Shown here: positions 1 through 5,241 of the stretch, one piece after another
Layout of the letters: the number at the start of each line of letters is the position of its first letter
Position numbering within the stretch: position 1 is the first letter of the stretch
Source: Oscillospiraceae bacterium
GTDB lineage: Bacteria > Bacillota > Clostridia > UBA1381
Assembly: GCA_022508725.1 (NCBI GenBank)
Contig: JAFLUR010000133.1
Span: 1 to 6,415 of the forward strand
Length of the DNA: 6,415 nucleotides
Reading direction: 5' to 3'
The notes under the pieces: generated by a model
Databases searched by the model: none
The model's input: only the letters and a program-made list of their open reading frames with translations
Told to the model about the DNA's origin: nothing
Translations under genes and position numbers: made by a program

Positions 1-431
1 TCTCCGCCGTAAGCGCCGGCATTCATGTAAACGCCGCCGCCGACGCTGCCGGGTATGCCGCCCGCAAACTCCAAACCCGATAATGAATTTGCCATTGCCG
101 TCGTCGCAAGGCGCGAAAGAAGAACGCCGCAGTCAGCGTATATATACTCGCCCTGAATTTGGCAGCTGTTCATATTTTCGGTCTTTATAACAACGCCGCG
201 TATGCCTCCGTCATCGACAAGAAGATTTGAGCCGTTTCCCATAACCATAAACGGCACCCCGTACTCACGGCAGAGCGACACTACCGCCGTGATCTCTCCC
301 ACCGATGAAACATTGACAAGGCAGTCGGCATTGCCGCCTATTTTAAATGTCGTATGCTTTTTCATATCCTCGTCAAACACTGCGCCTCCCGTGCAGCTTT
401 GCAGCTTATAAGTAAATTCTTTGTTAAACAT
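1..431 (-). CDS. murB: UDP-N-acetylenolpyruvoylglucosamine reductase MurB, N-terminal part (cut by window edge)
   Basis: MurB is the cytoplasmic FAD enzyme that reduces UDP-GlcNAc-enolpyruvate to UDP-MurNAc with NADPH, the second committed step of peptidoglycan precursor synthesis. The 143 visible codons cover the N-terminal FAD-binding region. A KKHTTFKIGG block lies at residues 24-33, the GNGSNLLV flavin-binding block at 65-72, and GGIPGSVGG with YMNAGAYGG at 124-143. These are hallmark MurB motifs. The catalytic C-terminal part lies outside the window. The ATG at 429-431 is preceded by GAAAGGG (441-447 on this strand), about 9 bases upstream, and the start gives the usual short N-terminus before the KKHTTFKIGG block. 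It is the third visible gene of the hprK operon, but 177 bases separate it from the PHP gene, an unusual gap compared with the 15-base gap between hprK and the PHP gene. The identity is secure; where the gene ends cannot be seen. Confidence 0.95.
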   Translation of the reverse strand, partial: MFNKEFTYKLQSCTGGAVFDEDMKKHTTFKIGGNADCLVNVSSVGEITAVVSLCREYGVPFMVMGNGSNLLVDDGGIRGVVIKTENMNSCQIQGEYIYADCGVLLSRLATTAMANSLSGLEFAGGIPGSVGGGVYMNAGAYGG

Positions 432-482
432 TTCGGTCAACCCTTTCAAAATATATTTGTGTATGCAAGCATGATCCTTTTC

Positions 483-564
483 CCGCTTCTTTTTCCGCTC
501 TTTTCTGCTTTTTCCGCTTTTTCTGCTATTTTCCGCTTTTTCTGCTCTTTTCCGCTTCTTTTCG
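483..564. repeat. Degenerate tandem array of ~10-base units (YYGCTTTTT) between the PHP gene and murB
   Basis: About eight consecutive units of 9-11 bases follow the pattern CCGC or CTGC plus a run of T, with small insertions (TTC, TC, TA) that vary the unit length. On the transcribed (minus) strand this reads as an almost pure A/G tract of AGCGGAAAA/AGCAGAAAA units. It lies in the 177-base gap between the PHP stop and the murB start. In the murB frame the whole gap is open and would read as a Lys/Arg/Glu-rich stretch. No ATG in that frame starts it, and no better murB ribosome binding site is visible than the one beside the ATG at 431. I infer a noncoding, slippage-prone spacer or an RNA-level element. 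I see no promoter in the gap. Confidence 0.7.
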
Positions 565-608
565 TTTCTGTGTTCGTATTTATTATTGTCTGTATCCCGC
601 TTGATATA

Positions 609-1328
609 TCATCTTATATTTTTTCTTACCGAAAGATAATCCGCAAGCTTTCCGAAAGACGTATTGACAATCAGCTCTTCCGGGAAATCTATCTCCGCAA
701 GCATTTTCAGCGCGCCGTTGAAATTTCCGACATCAAAGCATATGTGAGCGTCCGAGCTCACAACTATCGGAGCCTCCAGCCGCTTACATTCAAGCGCGAT
801 ATTCCTGCATATATCCGCGCCTTCCTTGCGCACGCTGAATGTGTGTGAATTTATTTCTATCAGTTTATGCAGGCTCTTGGCTTTTGTTAATACTTTTTCA
901 TGATTATATTGAAAATCCGCCCAGCCGCTGTGTCCTATTATATCCACGCCCGGATTATCCAGAACGTGAAGATATGTAAGAGTATGGTCATCGGTCGTGT
1001 TTTTGGGCTTGTATGTCGGGTGATGTATGCTCGCTATCACTATATCGAGCTTTGAAAGAATATCGTCCGGCATATCCATTCCCCCGAGATCGTCGAGTAT
1101 ATTGACCTCGCAGCCCTTTAATATCCTTACGCCGTTTATATACTGCGGAAGAGTTCTCAAATTGACAAAATGCCATATGTGCGGCGAATCGGGCAGCGCC
1201 GTTCCGTGGTCGGTCACCGCTATTGCCTCGAATTTTTTGTTTTTCGCCTCCGCCGCCAGCTCGCATACCGTGGAATAAGCGTGTGTGCTTGCGATGGTAT
1301 GACAATGTGTATCGGTCAAAATATTCAT
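609..1328 (-). CDS. PHP-domain metal-dependent phosphatase, YcdX type
   Basis: This is a 239-residue single-domain PHP (polymerase and histidinol phosphatase) protein of the YcdX class. These are predicted cytoplasmic hydrolases with a trinuclear metal site in a distorted TIM barrel, and their natural substrate is generally not settled. Metal-ligand motifs are all visible: H8-C-H10 in DTHCHT, H16 in ASTHAYS, D40-H41 in VTDHG, H50, E74 in KGCE, H102-H103 in ASIHHP, H133 in GHSG, and D193/H195 in SSDAH. It aligns well from memory with E. coli YcdX along its length (shared ASTHAYST, WHF and DFPPE-like segments). The ATG is preceded by GGAGG with a spacing of 9, and the gene lies only 15 bases after hprK, so the two are almost certainly cotranscribed. 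The position between hprK and murB recurs in Clostridia as I remember it, but the functional reason is unknown. The family call is firm; the substrate is not. Confidence 0.9.
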   Translation of the reverse strand: MNILTDTHCHTIASTHAYSTVCELAAEAKNKKFEAIAVTDHGTALPDSPHIWHFVNLRTLPQYINGVRILKGCEVNILDDLGGMDMPDDILSKLDIVIASIHHPTYKPKNTTDDHTLTYLHVLDNPGVDIIGHSGWADFQYNHEKVLTKAKSLHKLIEINSHTFSVRKEGADICRNIALECKRLEAPIVVSSDAHICFDVGNFNGALKMLAEIDFPEELIVNTSFGKLADYLSVRKNIR

Positions 1329-1343
1329 ATTCTCCGTCCTCCG

Positions 1344-2297
1344 TTAATTTCCCGCAAGCTCGAGATTTTTCTGCATCTCCTGCATAAGACGGTTATTAAG
1401 CTCGACCGCCGCATTGTAGCCCATTCTCTTCTGACGGTTGTTCATTGCCGCGACCTCGACTATAACGGCAAGATTACGTCCCGGTTTTACCGGAATGGTA
1501 AGACTCGGTATATTTATGCCCATGATATTGGTAAATTCATCGACAATTCCGAGTCTGTCATACGCCTTTCCGTCCTCCCACGGCTCGAGATGGATTATCA
1601 TATTGATATTTTCGGTATCCTTTACCGCGCCGATACCGAATATCTTATTGACATCGATAATGCCTATGCCTCTGAGCTCGACAAAATGGCGTATTATCTC
1701 CGGCGCCGTGCCGACAAGCGTTCTGTCCGATACGCGCTTTATCTCAACGGCATCGTCCGCGACAAGGCGGTGTCCGCGCTTTACAAGCTCTATGGCGCTC
1801 TCGCTCTTTCCCACGCCGCTCTCGCCGAGAATAAGTATACCCTCGCCGTAGACCTCGATAAGAACGCCGTGGCGCGTAAGGCGCGGGGCAAGCTGAACAT
1901 TGAGAAAGCTTATCAGCGTACTCATAAAGCTCGACGTTCCCTCCTCGGTCCTCAGAAGAGCCGTATTGTATTTTTCGGCAAGTGTGAGTATCTCGGGAAA
2001 TATCTGCATTCCCCTTGTGATTATAAGCGCGGGGATACCCCTCATAAACAGCATTTCGAGCAGCTCAAACCTCTTTTCGGTCGGGAACTGTTCGAGATAT
2101 GTAACCTCAACCTTTCCGATAATTTGAATTCTCTTTCCGTCAAAATAGTCAAAAAATCCCGCAAGCTGAAGTCCCGGACGATTGACGTCGGCGCTCCACA
2201 CAAGAACCTCGTCGAGATTGTCGGGCACATAAACCTTTTCAAGCTGATATTCGTCTATTACCCTCGTAAGAGGTATGCTGAATTCATTTTCGGTCAT
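1344..2297 (-). CDS. hprK: HPr kinase/phosphorylase
   Basis: HprK phosphorylates Ser46 of the phosphocarrier HPr using ATP or pyrophosphate, and also removes that phosphate by phosphorolysis. It is the sensor enzyme of CcpA-dependent catabolite repression in Firmicutes. From this start the protein has 317 residues, close to the roughly 310 of Bacillus HprK. The N-terminal HprK domain covers about residues 1-135. The kinase domain follows, with a conserved His at 143 (RHGVLIEVYG), Walker A GESGVGKS at 158-165, VADD at 179-182, the family signature around LVGTAPE...ELRGIGIIDV at 194-216, and KPGRNLAVIVEVAAMN at 271-286. An alternative ATG at 2318 would add seven residues but has no ribosome binding site. 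GAAAGGA, which overlaps that upstream ATG, serves the ATG at 2297 with an 11-base spacer, so I prefer the shorter form. It is the first gene of a leftward operon, divergent from rpmB. Confidence 0.95.
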   Translation of the reverse strand: MTENEFSIPLTRVIDEYQLEKVYVPDNLDEVLVWSADVNRPGLQLAGFFDYFDGKRIQIIGKVEVTYLEQFPTEKRFELLEMLFMRGIPALIITRGMQIFPEILTLAEKYNTALLRTEEGTSSFMSTLISFLNVQLAPRLTRHGVLIEVYGEGILILGESGVGKSESAIELVKRGHRLVADDAVEIKRVSDRTLVGTAPEIIRHFVELRGIGIIDVNKIFGIGAVKDTENINMIIHLEPWEDGKAYDRLGIVDEFTNIMGINIPSLTIPVKPGRNLAVIVEVAAMNNRQKRMGYNAAVELNNRLMQEMQKNLELAGN

Positions 2298-2329
2298 GAT
2301 TTTTACAATCCTTTCCATATAGGGTTTTA

Positions 2330-2375
2330 TATATTCTGATTATATTATAAACTATTTTTTTGTATTTTGAAATAG
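2330..2375 (-). promoter_or_regulatory. Probable promoter of the hprK operon
   Basis: On the minus strand a perfect TATAAT -10 (positions 2349-2344) lies about 45 bases before the preferred hprK start. The matching -35 region is poor: TTTCAA-like at a 17-base spacing, within a very A-rich stretch. Transcription would begin near 2337, leaving the ATG at 2318 a leader of only about 19 bases without a ribosome binding site. This is a further reason to prefer the start at 2297. No CRE-like or other operator was recognised. Confidence 0.45.
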
Positions 2376-2483
2376 TTATTTTAAATTTTTTCGGTTATTT
2401 TTTAAGTTATTTTTTATATTCCCCCCAAAAATGCGGCAAATATAAAAAATTCGAAAAAATCCGGAAAAAAATCAATAAAACTA

Positions 2484-2512
2484 TTGCAAATATGAAATTT
2501 ATGTGTTATAAT
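2484..2512 (+). promoter_or_regulatory. Sigma-A promoter of rpmB
   Basis: TTGCAA (2484-2489) and TATAAT (2507-2512) are separated by exactly 17 bases, and the TG before the -10 fits an extended -10 element. Transcription would start near 2519, giving a leader of about 60 bases ending in the strong GGGAGGTG ribosome binding site. The stretch between here and hprK (2350-2480) is AT-rich with one C run at 2422-2427; I see no further element in it. Confidence 0.8.
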
Positions 2513-2578
2513 TATTTTTGCTTTATGCGTTTGAGAGAAAAATTTTGAAACGAAAGAACACACGGGAGGTGTAAAATA

Positions 2579-2767
2579 ATGGCTAAATGTGAAATATGCG
2601 GAAAGGGCGTTACCTTCGGTATAAAAGTGAGCCACTCGCACAGACGTTCAAATCGTGCATGGAAACCGAATATAAGAAAGGTAAAAGCAGTCGTGAACGG
2701 CAGTTCGAAATCGGTAAATGTCTGCACACGCTGCCTCCGTTCGGGAAAGGTAAGCCGCGCGGTCTGA
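2579..2767 (+). CDS. rpmB: 50S ribosomal protein bL28, zinc-binding type
   Basis: bL28 is a small basic protein of the large ribosomal subunit. The 62-residue product starts MAKCEICGKG and contains the typical HSHRRSNRAWKPN segment at residues 18-31, then VNVCTRCLRSGKV. Two Cys pairs, C4/C7 and C49/C52, form the C+ (zinc-ribbon) version of the family; paralogues lacking these cysteines exist in zinc-starvation regulons of other bacteria. GGGAGG is placed 8-9 bases before the ATG. It has its own promoter and its own terminator, so it is probably a single-gene transcript. Length and sequence are normal for the family. Confidence 0.96.
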   Translation: MAKCEICGKGVTFGIKVSHSHRRSNRAWKPNIRKVKAVVNGSSKSVNVCTRCLRSGKVSRAV

Positions 2768-2786
2768 TTTTTTTACCGTGCGGTTT
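2752..2786 (+). other. 12-bp stem-loop across the rpmB stop codon
   Basis: AAGCCGCGCGGT (2752-2763) can pair with ACCGTGCGGTTT (2775-2786) over 12 positions, with two G-U wobbles when transcribed as RNA. The 11-base loop contains the rpmB TGA stop and a T run. No T tract follows the 3' arm, so it is not a standard terminator. It may act in 3'-end stability, or assist termination at the hairpin downstream. Confidence 0.5.
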
Positions 2787-2805
2787 GTAAAGCCGGTACG
2801 GCGCT

Positions 2806-2846
2806 AAAAGTCCTCGTTTAAGACGCAGGGCTTTTTTATTTTTTTA
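2806..2846 (+). terminator. Rho-independent terminator of rpmB
   Basis: AAGTCCT (2808-2814) pairs with AGGGCTT (2827-2833) over seven positions with one G-U wobble, and an inner CGT/ACG adds three more pairs with one bulged C. A T-rich tail of TTTTTTATTTTTTT follows the 3' arm. This closes the rpmB transcript before the rsmG promoter. Confidence 0.8.
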
Positions 2847-3025
2847 TAATTTTTATTGTTCCGTTTCTGTCGGAAAACAATACTTTCCTCAGAGCCTGTT
2901 TAGTATCTTCCAATCATCATCTTTTTGGCATCTTTTCCTTCCTCTGTTTCTCCGTACTTTATCCTCCCCGGATTTTCTCCCGTTTCCCATACTTGCACCG
3001 GGTAAATTTTTATTAAACAACAGGC
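2847..3025. other. Gene-free stretch between rpmB terminator and rsmG promoter
   Basis: I see no gene here with support. The stretch begins with an imperfect inverted repeat at 2855-2881 (ATTGTT/AACAAT outer arms, CCG/CGG inner arms). It continues as a pyrimidine-rich tract around 2890-3000. On the minus strand that tract can be read as a 33-codon Lys/Arg-rich frame without a ribosome binding site, which I do not call a gene. Confidence 0.5.
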
Positions 3026-3054
3026 TTTACACCGCCCAAAACTTTTGATATAAT
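3026..3054 (+). promoter_or_regulatory. Sigma-A promoter of rsmG
   Basis: TTTACA (3026-3031, five of six consensus bases) and TATAAT (3049-3054) are spaced by exactly 17 bases. The predicted start is near 3061, which gives a leader of about 75 bases. rsmG is therefore expressed independently of rpmB. Confidence 0.82.
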
Positions 3055-3134
3055 ATAATTGCGGATTGCCGCAAAATTATCTTCGTTGGGCGTAAATGTT
3101 GAAGATATAACATTATAAATCGGGAGGTTTTTTC

Positions 3135-3842
3135 TTGGAACAAATCATCAAAAATATTCTGCTCTCATCAAACAAGGGCATAACGGAAAAGCAAGCGGAA
3201 ATGTTTGCCGTCTATGCCCGTATGCTTGTAAAGCGGAACGAAAAAATAAATCTCACCTCCGTCACCGACCCCGCGGATATTGCGGTAAAGCATTTTCTCG
3301 ACAGCATATCTCCGCTTTGGGTCACAAAGATAAGCGGCAGTATCGCCGACGTCGGAACCGGCGCGGGATTTCCCGCCGTGCCGCTGAAAATAATGCGCCC
3401 CGATCTGCATTTTACCTTGATAGACTCGCTCGCAAAGAGAATAAAATTTCTTGACGACGTGAAAAGTGAATTGGGGCTTGAAAACATTACCCTCATTCAT
3501 TCGCGCGCGGAGGACGCCGGACGGGATAAAAATCTGCGCGAACAATTCGACTTCTGCGTTTCAAGAGCGGTCGCAAACACGGCGACCCTCTCCGAGCTTT
3601 GCCTGCCCCTTGTAAAGCCGGGCGGCGCGCTTATCGCGCTTAAAGGTCCCCTTGCCGAAAGCGAGCTTGAATGCGCGAAAAAAGCGATCTCGGCTCTCGG
3701 CGGCAGGATCGCACGGGTATGCGATGTTTATATTCCGCACAGCGATTTGAACCATAAGATCGTCATAATAAAAAAAGTGCGACACACTTCGGATATATAC
3801 CCCCGAAAGGCTCCCCTTCCCTCAAAAAATCCTATCATATGA
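3135..3842 (+). CDS. rsmG: 16S rRNA (guanine-527-N7) methyltransferase RsmG
   Basis: RsmG (older name GidB) methylates N7 of G527 in the 530 loop of 16S rRNA using S-adenosylmethionine; loss gives low-level streptomycin resistance in several bacteria. The 235-residue product is of normal length. Visible landmarks are NEKINLTSVTDP at residues 35-46, KHFLDSI at 52-58, SAM-binding motif I DVGTGAGFPAVPLKI at 72-86, an acidic residue D97 after the second strand, SRAV at 143-146, and KPGGALIALKG at 161-171. The start is a TTG at 3135, chosen because GGGAGG (3122-3127) stands 7 bases before it and the protein aligns from this point. In Bacillus rsmG lies between mnmG and noc; here noc follows as expected, but rpmB, not mnmG, lies upstream. 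The last ~15 residues are Pro/Lys-rich and not conserved. Confidence 0.96.
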   Translation: MEQIIKNILLSSNKGITEKQAEMFAVYARMLVKRNEKINLTSVTDPADIAVKHFLDSISPLWVTKISGSIADVGTGAGFPAVPLKIMRPDLHFTLIDSLAKRIKFLDDVKSELGLENITLIHSRAEDAGRDKNLREQFDFCVSRAVANTATLSELCLPLVKPGGALIALKGPLAESELECAKKAISALGGRIARVCDVYIPHSDLNHKIVIIKKVRHTSDIYPRKAPLPSKNPII

Positions 3843-3917
3843 CGGCGTTTTTACAAAAATCCGGGCTATTTTAAAAAATCCGCACGATAACTTTTTCTTT
3901 CTTTTTTTTAATAATAT

Positions 3918-3925
3918 GGTATAAT
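3918..3925 (+). promoter_or_regulatory. noc: Extended -10 promoter element of noc
   Basis: A TATAAT at 3920-3925 is preceded by TG plus one base, an extended -10 arrangement. No convincing -35 hexamer lies 16-18 bases upstream, where the sequence is a T-rich tract (3892-3909). The predicted start is near 3932, giving a leader of about 110 bases. I found no clear terminator between rsmG and this element, so read-through from rsmG may also transcribe noc. Confidence 0.55.
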
Positions 3926-3951
3926 TGAATTACAGCCGGAATAAACCGAAG

Positions 3952-3975
3952 TTTACGGGATTATTTCCCGGTAAA
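3952..3975 (+). other. Imperfect inverted repeat in the noc leader
   Basis: TTTACGGGA (3952-3960) can pair with TCCCG-G-TAAA (3966-3975) with one bulged G and a 5-base loop. The right arm overlaps the candidate Noc binding site, so the symmetry may serve DNA binding or RNA folding. An A run, not a T run, follows it, so it is not a rightward terminator. Confidence 0.45.
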
Positions 3976-3976
3976 A
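3963..3976 (+). promoter_or_regulatory. Candidate Noc binding site (NBS) in the noc leader
   Basis: ATTTCCCGGTAAAA matches 12 of 14 positions of the Bacillus Noc site ATTTCCCGGGAAAT, including nine consecutive bases. It lies about 30-45 bases downstream of the predicted noc transcription start and 68 bases before the start codon. By hand arithmetic, with equal base frequencies, a match this good is expected about 0.02 times in this window. Functional assignment is inference. Confidence 0.5.
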
Positions 3977-4000
3977 AAACATACCATATCAACATACGAG

Positions 4001-4020
4001 CCTCCCGGCCGCGCGGGAGG
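4001..4020 (+). promoter_or_regulatory. GC-rich hairpin with an anti-Shine-Dalgarno arm before noc
   Basis: CCTCCCG (4001-4007) and CGGGAGG (4014-4020) form a perfect 7-bp stem with a 6-base loop, ending 8 bases before the AAGGAGG ribosome binding site (4029-4035). The 5' arm contains CCTCC, which could pair with GGAGG in the 3' arm or, alternatively, with the real ribosome binding site. No T run follows, so it is not a terminator. Confidence 0.5.
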
Positions 4021-4043
4021 ATATTGCCAAGGAGGAACAAGCT

Positions 4044-4877
4044 ATGATGCAGGCTTTAAAAAACAGATTATCAAACGAGGACAAAATGAAGGTCGTAAAT
4101 ATTCCCACGGAAAGCATATTTCCCAATCCCAATCAGCCGAGAAGATATTTTGACGCCGCGGCTCTCGAAGAGCTTGCCGAATCGATAAGCAGATACGGAG
4201 TGATCCAGCCGATAACGGTTCGCAGAGCAGACAGAGGGTATGAGCTTATCGCGGGCGAAAGACGGCTGCGGGCATCGGTTATGGCAAAAATCGACACGAT
4301 CCCCGCCGTCGTGATAAATGCCGATGAGGAAAAATCGGCGGTATTGGCTCTTTTGGAAAATTTACAGCGTGAGGATCTGTGCTTTTTTGAAATAGCGGAG
4401 GCATACCGCGCGCTTATCGAAAATCATCATCTGACTCAGGACGAGCTTGCGCGCAAGGTGGGGAAAAGTCAGTCCGCGGTAGCGAACAAGCTGCGTATCC
4501 TAAAGCTTACGCCCAAGGTGAGACGGCTTATAAACGAGTATTCCCTTACCGAAAGACATGCGCGCGCACTTTTGCAGATAGAGGACGAAACGACCCAGAC
4601 GGAGGTCCTCAACACCATCTTCAACAAACAGCTCAACGTCGTTCAGAGCGAGGAGTATATTAACAATATCATAAGCAATATCCCCAAACGGAAAAAAAAG
4701 AAAGTTATATATCCGCATATAAAGGATATGAGAATTTTTACCAACACCATAAAAAGCGCTCTCGAAACGGTGCGGCGCAGCGGACTTGAAACCGATATGG
4801 TGAAAAATGATTTCGACTGGGGATATGAATATATAATAAAAATAAAAAACGGCGAAAGTACAGAAAATAACGCATAA
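4044..4877 (+). CDS. noc: Nucleoid occlusion protein Noc (ParB family)
   Basis: Noc is a CTP-binding DNA clamp of the ParB/Spo0J family that loads at NBS sites and, in Bacillus, sits at the membrane and blocks FtsZ assembly over the nucleoid. The 277 residues contain PNPNQPRRYF at 27-36, the CTP-binding motif GERRLR at 71-76 and ENLQR at 105-109. The helix-turn-helix spans about 130-155, and a basic KRKKKK patch lies at 215-220 before the C-terminal dimerisation part. The residues that separate Noc from ParB specificity (Caulobacter ParB positions 173, 179, 184, 201) align to Q143, K149, K154 and R171, the Noc set. The gene follows rsmG, as in Bacillus. The first ~14 residues could form an amphipathic helix like the Noc membrane anchor, though the linker is shorter. 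AAGGAGG stands 8 bases before the first of two consecutive ATG codons; the second (4047) is an equal alternative. No parA follows. Confidence 0.88.
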   Translation: MMQALKNRLSNEDKMKVVNIPTESIFPNPNQPRRYFDAAALEELAESISRYGVIQPITVRRADRGYELIAGERRLRASVMAKIDTIPAVVINADEEKSAVLALLENLQREDLCFFEIAEAYRALIENHHLTQDELARKVGKSQSAVANKLRILKLTPKVRRLINEYSLTERHARALLQIEDETTQTEVLNTIFNKQLNVVQSEEYINNIISNIPKRKKKKVIYPHIKDMRIFTNTIKSALETVRRSGLETDMVKNDFDWGYEYIIKIKNGESTENNA

Positions 4878-4931
4878 AACACCCGTATATTTGTGCATAA
4901 CGATATATTTTTCGAAAATCCCAAAAAAGAC

Positions 4932-4960
4932 TGTACAAATCCCCGGTTATGCAGTATAAT
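4932..4960 (+). promoter_or_regulatory. Sigma-A-like promoter in the gene-free stretch after noc
   Basis: TGTACA (4932-4937, four of six consensus bases) and a perfect TATAAT (4955-4960) are 17 bases apart. Transcription would start near 4967. No supported open reading frame follows before the terminator at 5119-5159, which suggests the product is RNA. Confidence 0.6.
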
Positions 4961-4966
4961 ATTATG

Positions 4967-5159
4967 TGATTTAAAACGTTCACACCGGTCGGGTCCGCGC
5001 ATCTTTCGCGCTTTTCCGGATGCGGACGCTTATTCGATGATTTTAAACAATCGGTAATAAGGGCGGTAACGATTCCGAAAATGAATTCGGATATGAATTT
5101 GTATTCTCCCTATATTATAAAAAAAACGGCATATTCTTTCGGGGTATGCCGTTTTTTTT
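4967..5159 (+). ncRNA. Candidate small RNA of about 190 nt, unknown family
   Basis: The stretch is bounded by a promoter on the left and a strong terminator on the right, with no gene inside. It contains a hairpin at 4993-5027, with GTCC/GGAC and GCATC/GATGC pairs, a GC bulge and a 15-base loop. A second at 5075-5097 pairs AT(T)CCGAA with TTCGGAT around a 6-base loop. The third is the terminator stem. Only frames of six codons or frames running through the terminator are available. I checked by eye for SRP RNA, 6S-like end pairing and T-box hallmarks and found no convincing match; AAGGGCGGTAACG at 5058-5070 recalls a T-box but lacks the invariant TGGN. It could also be a leader whose gene is terminated upstream, but the next gene is 180 bases further on. 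The family is unknown. Confidence 0.45.
5119..5159. terminator. Strong, probably bidirectional Rho-independent terminator
   Basis: CGGCATA (5127-5133) pairs perfectly with TATGCCG (5145-5151). An A8 tract precedes and a T8 tract follows the stem, so the hairpin can work on either strand. It ends the candidate small RNA and any read-through from noc. No leftward gene near it needs it. Confidence 0.88.
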
Positions 5160-5176
5160 CCCAAAAAAACAAACAG

Positions 5177-5241
5177 ACGCGCCGCTTTTCAAAAAAATTC
5201 CGCCGTAAATCCATTTTATACTAAAGTCGGCGCGTTTTTTT
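5177..5241 (+). terminator. Second terminator-like hairpin with long loop
   Basis: ACGCGCCG (5177-5184) pairs perfectly with CGGCGCGT (5228-5235). After one mismatch the stem can continue with TTT/AAA pairs, enclosing a loop of roughly 30-40 bases. Seven T residues end the element (5235-5241). It sits directly after the first terminator and just before the paralogue pair. The long loop is unusual, so it may be a backup terminator or a regulatory structure. Confidence 0.55.

Noticed and set aside
354..848. Rightward 164-codon frame with a Phe-rich hydrophobic stretch
   Set aside because: It lies antisense across the start of murB and the end of the PHP gene. Its Phe/Ser-rich part is the complement of the purine-rich tandem array, and it has no credible ribosome binding site.
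1170..2339. Rightward 389-codon frame
   Set aside because: It is entirely antisense to hprK and the start of the PHP gene, both of which have clear family motifs. Its product resembles nothing and is a codon-bias shadow.
2889..2990. Leftward 33-codon Lys/Arg-rich frame with a Gly-Asn start
   Set aside because: No ribosome binding site or promoter was found, and the composition simply reflects a pyrimidine-rich tract. It could be a remnant of something larger, but nothing recognisable remains.
2994..3008. Second NBS-like sequence around ACCGGGTAAAT
   Set aside because: Only about 8 of 14 positions match the Noc site, no better than chance. A similar weak match at 4936-4950 was rejected for the same reason.
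4738..5002. Leftward frames of 81-132 codons over the noc 3' end and the following stretch
   Set aside because: They are antisense to noc and to the candidate RNA, rich in Phe/Ile/Tyr from AT-rich complement, and lack ribosome binding sites.
5058..5070. T-box-like AAGGGCGGTAACG
   Set aside because: The invariant TGGN that pairs with the tRNA acceptor end is altered, no Stem I or AGTA motif is seen, and no aminoacyl-tRNA synthetase or amino-acid gene follows.
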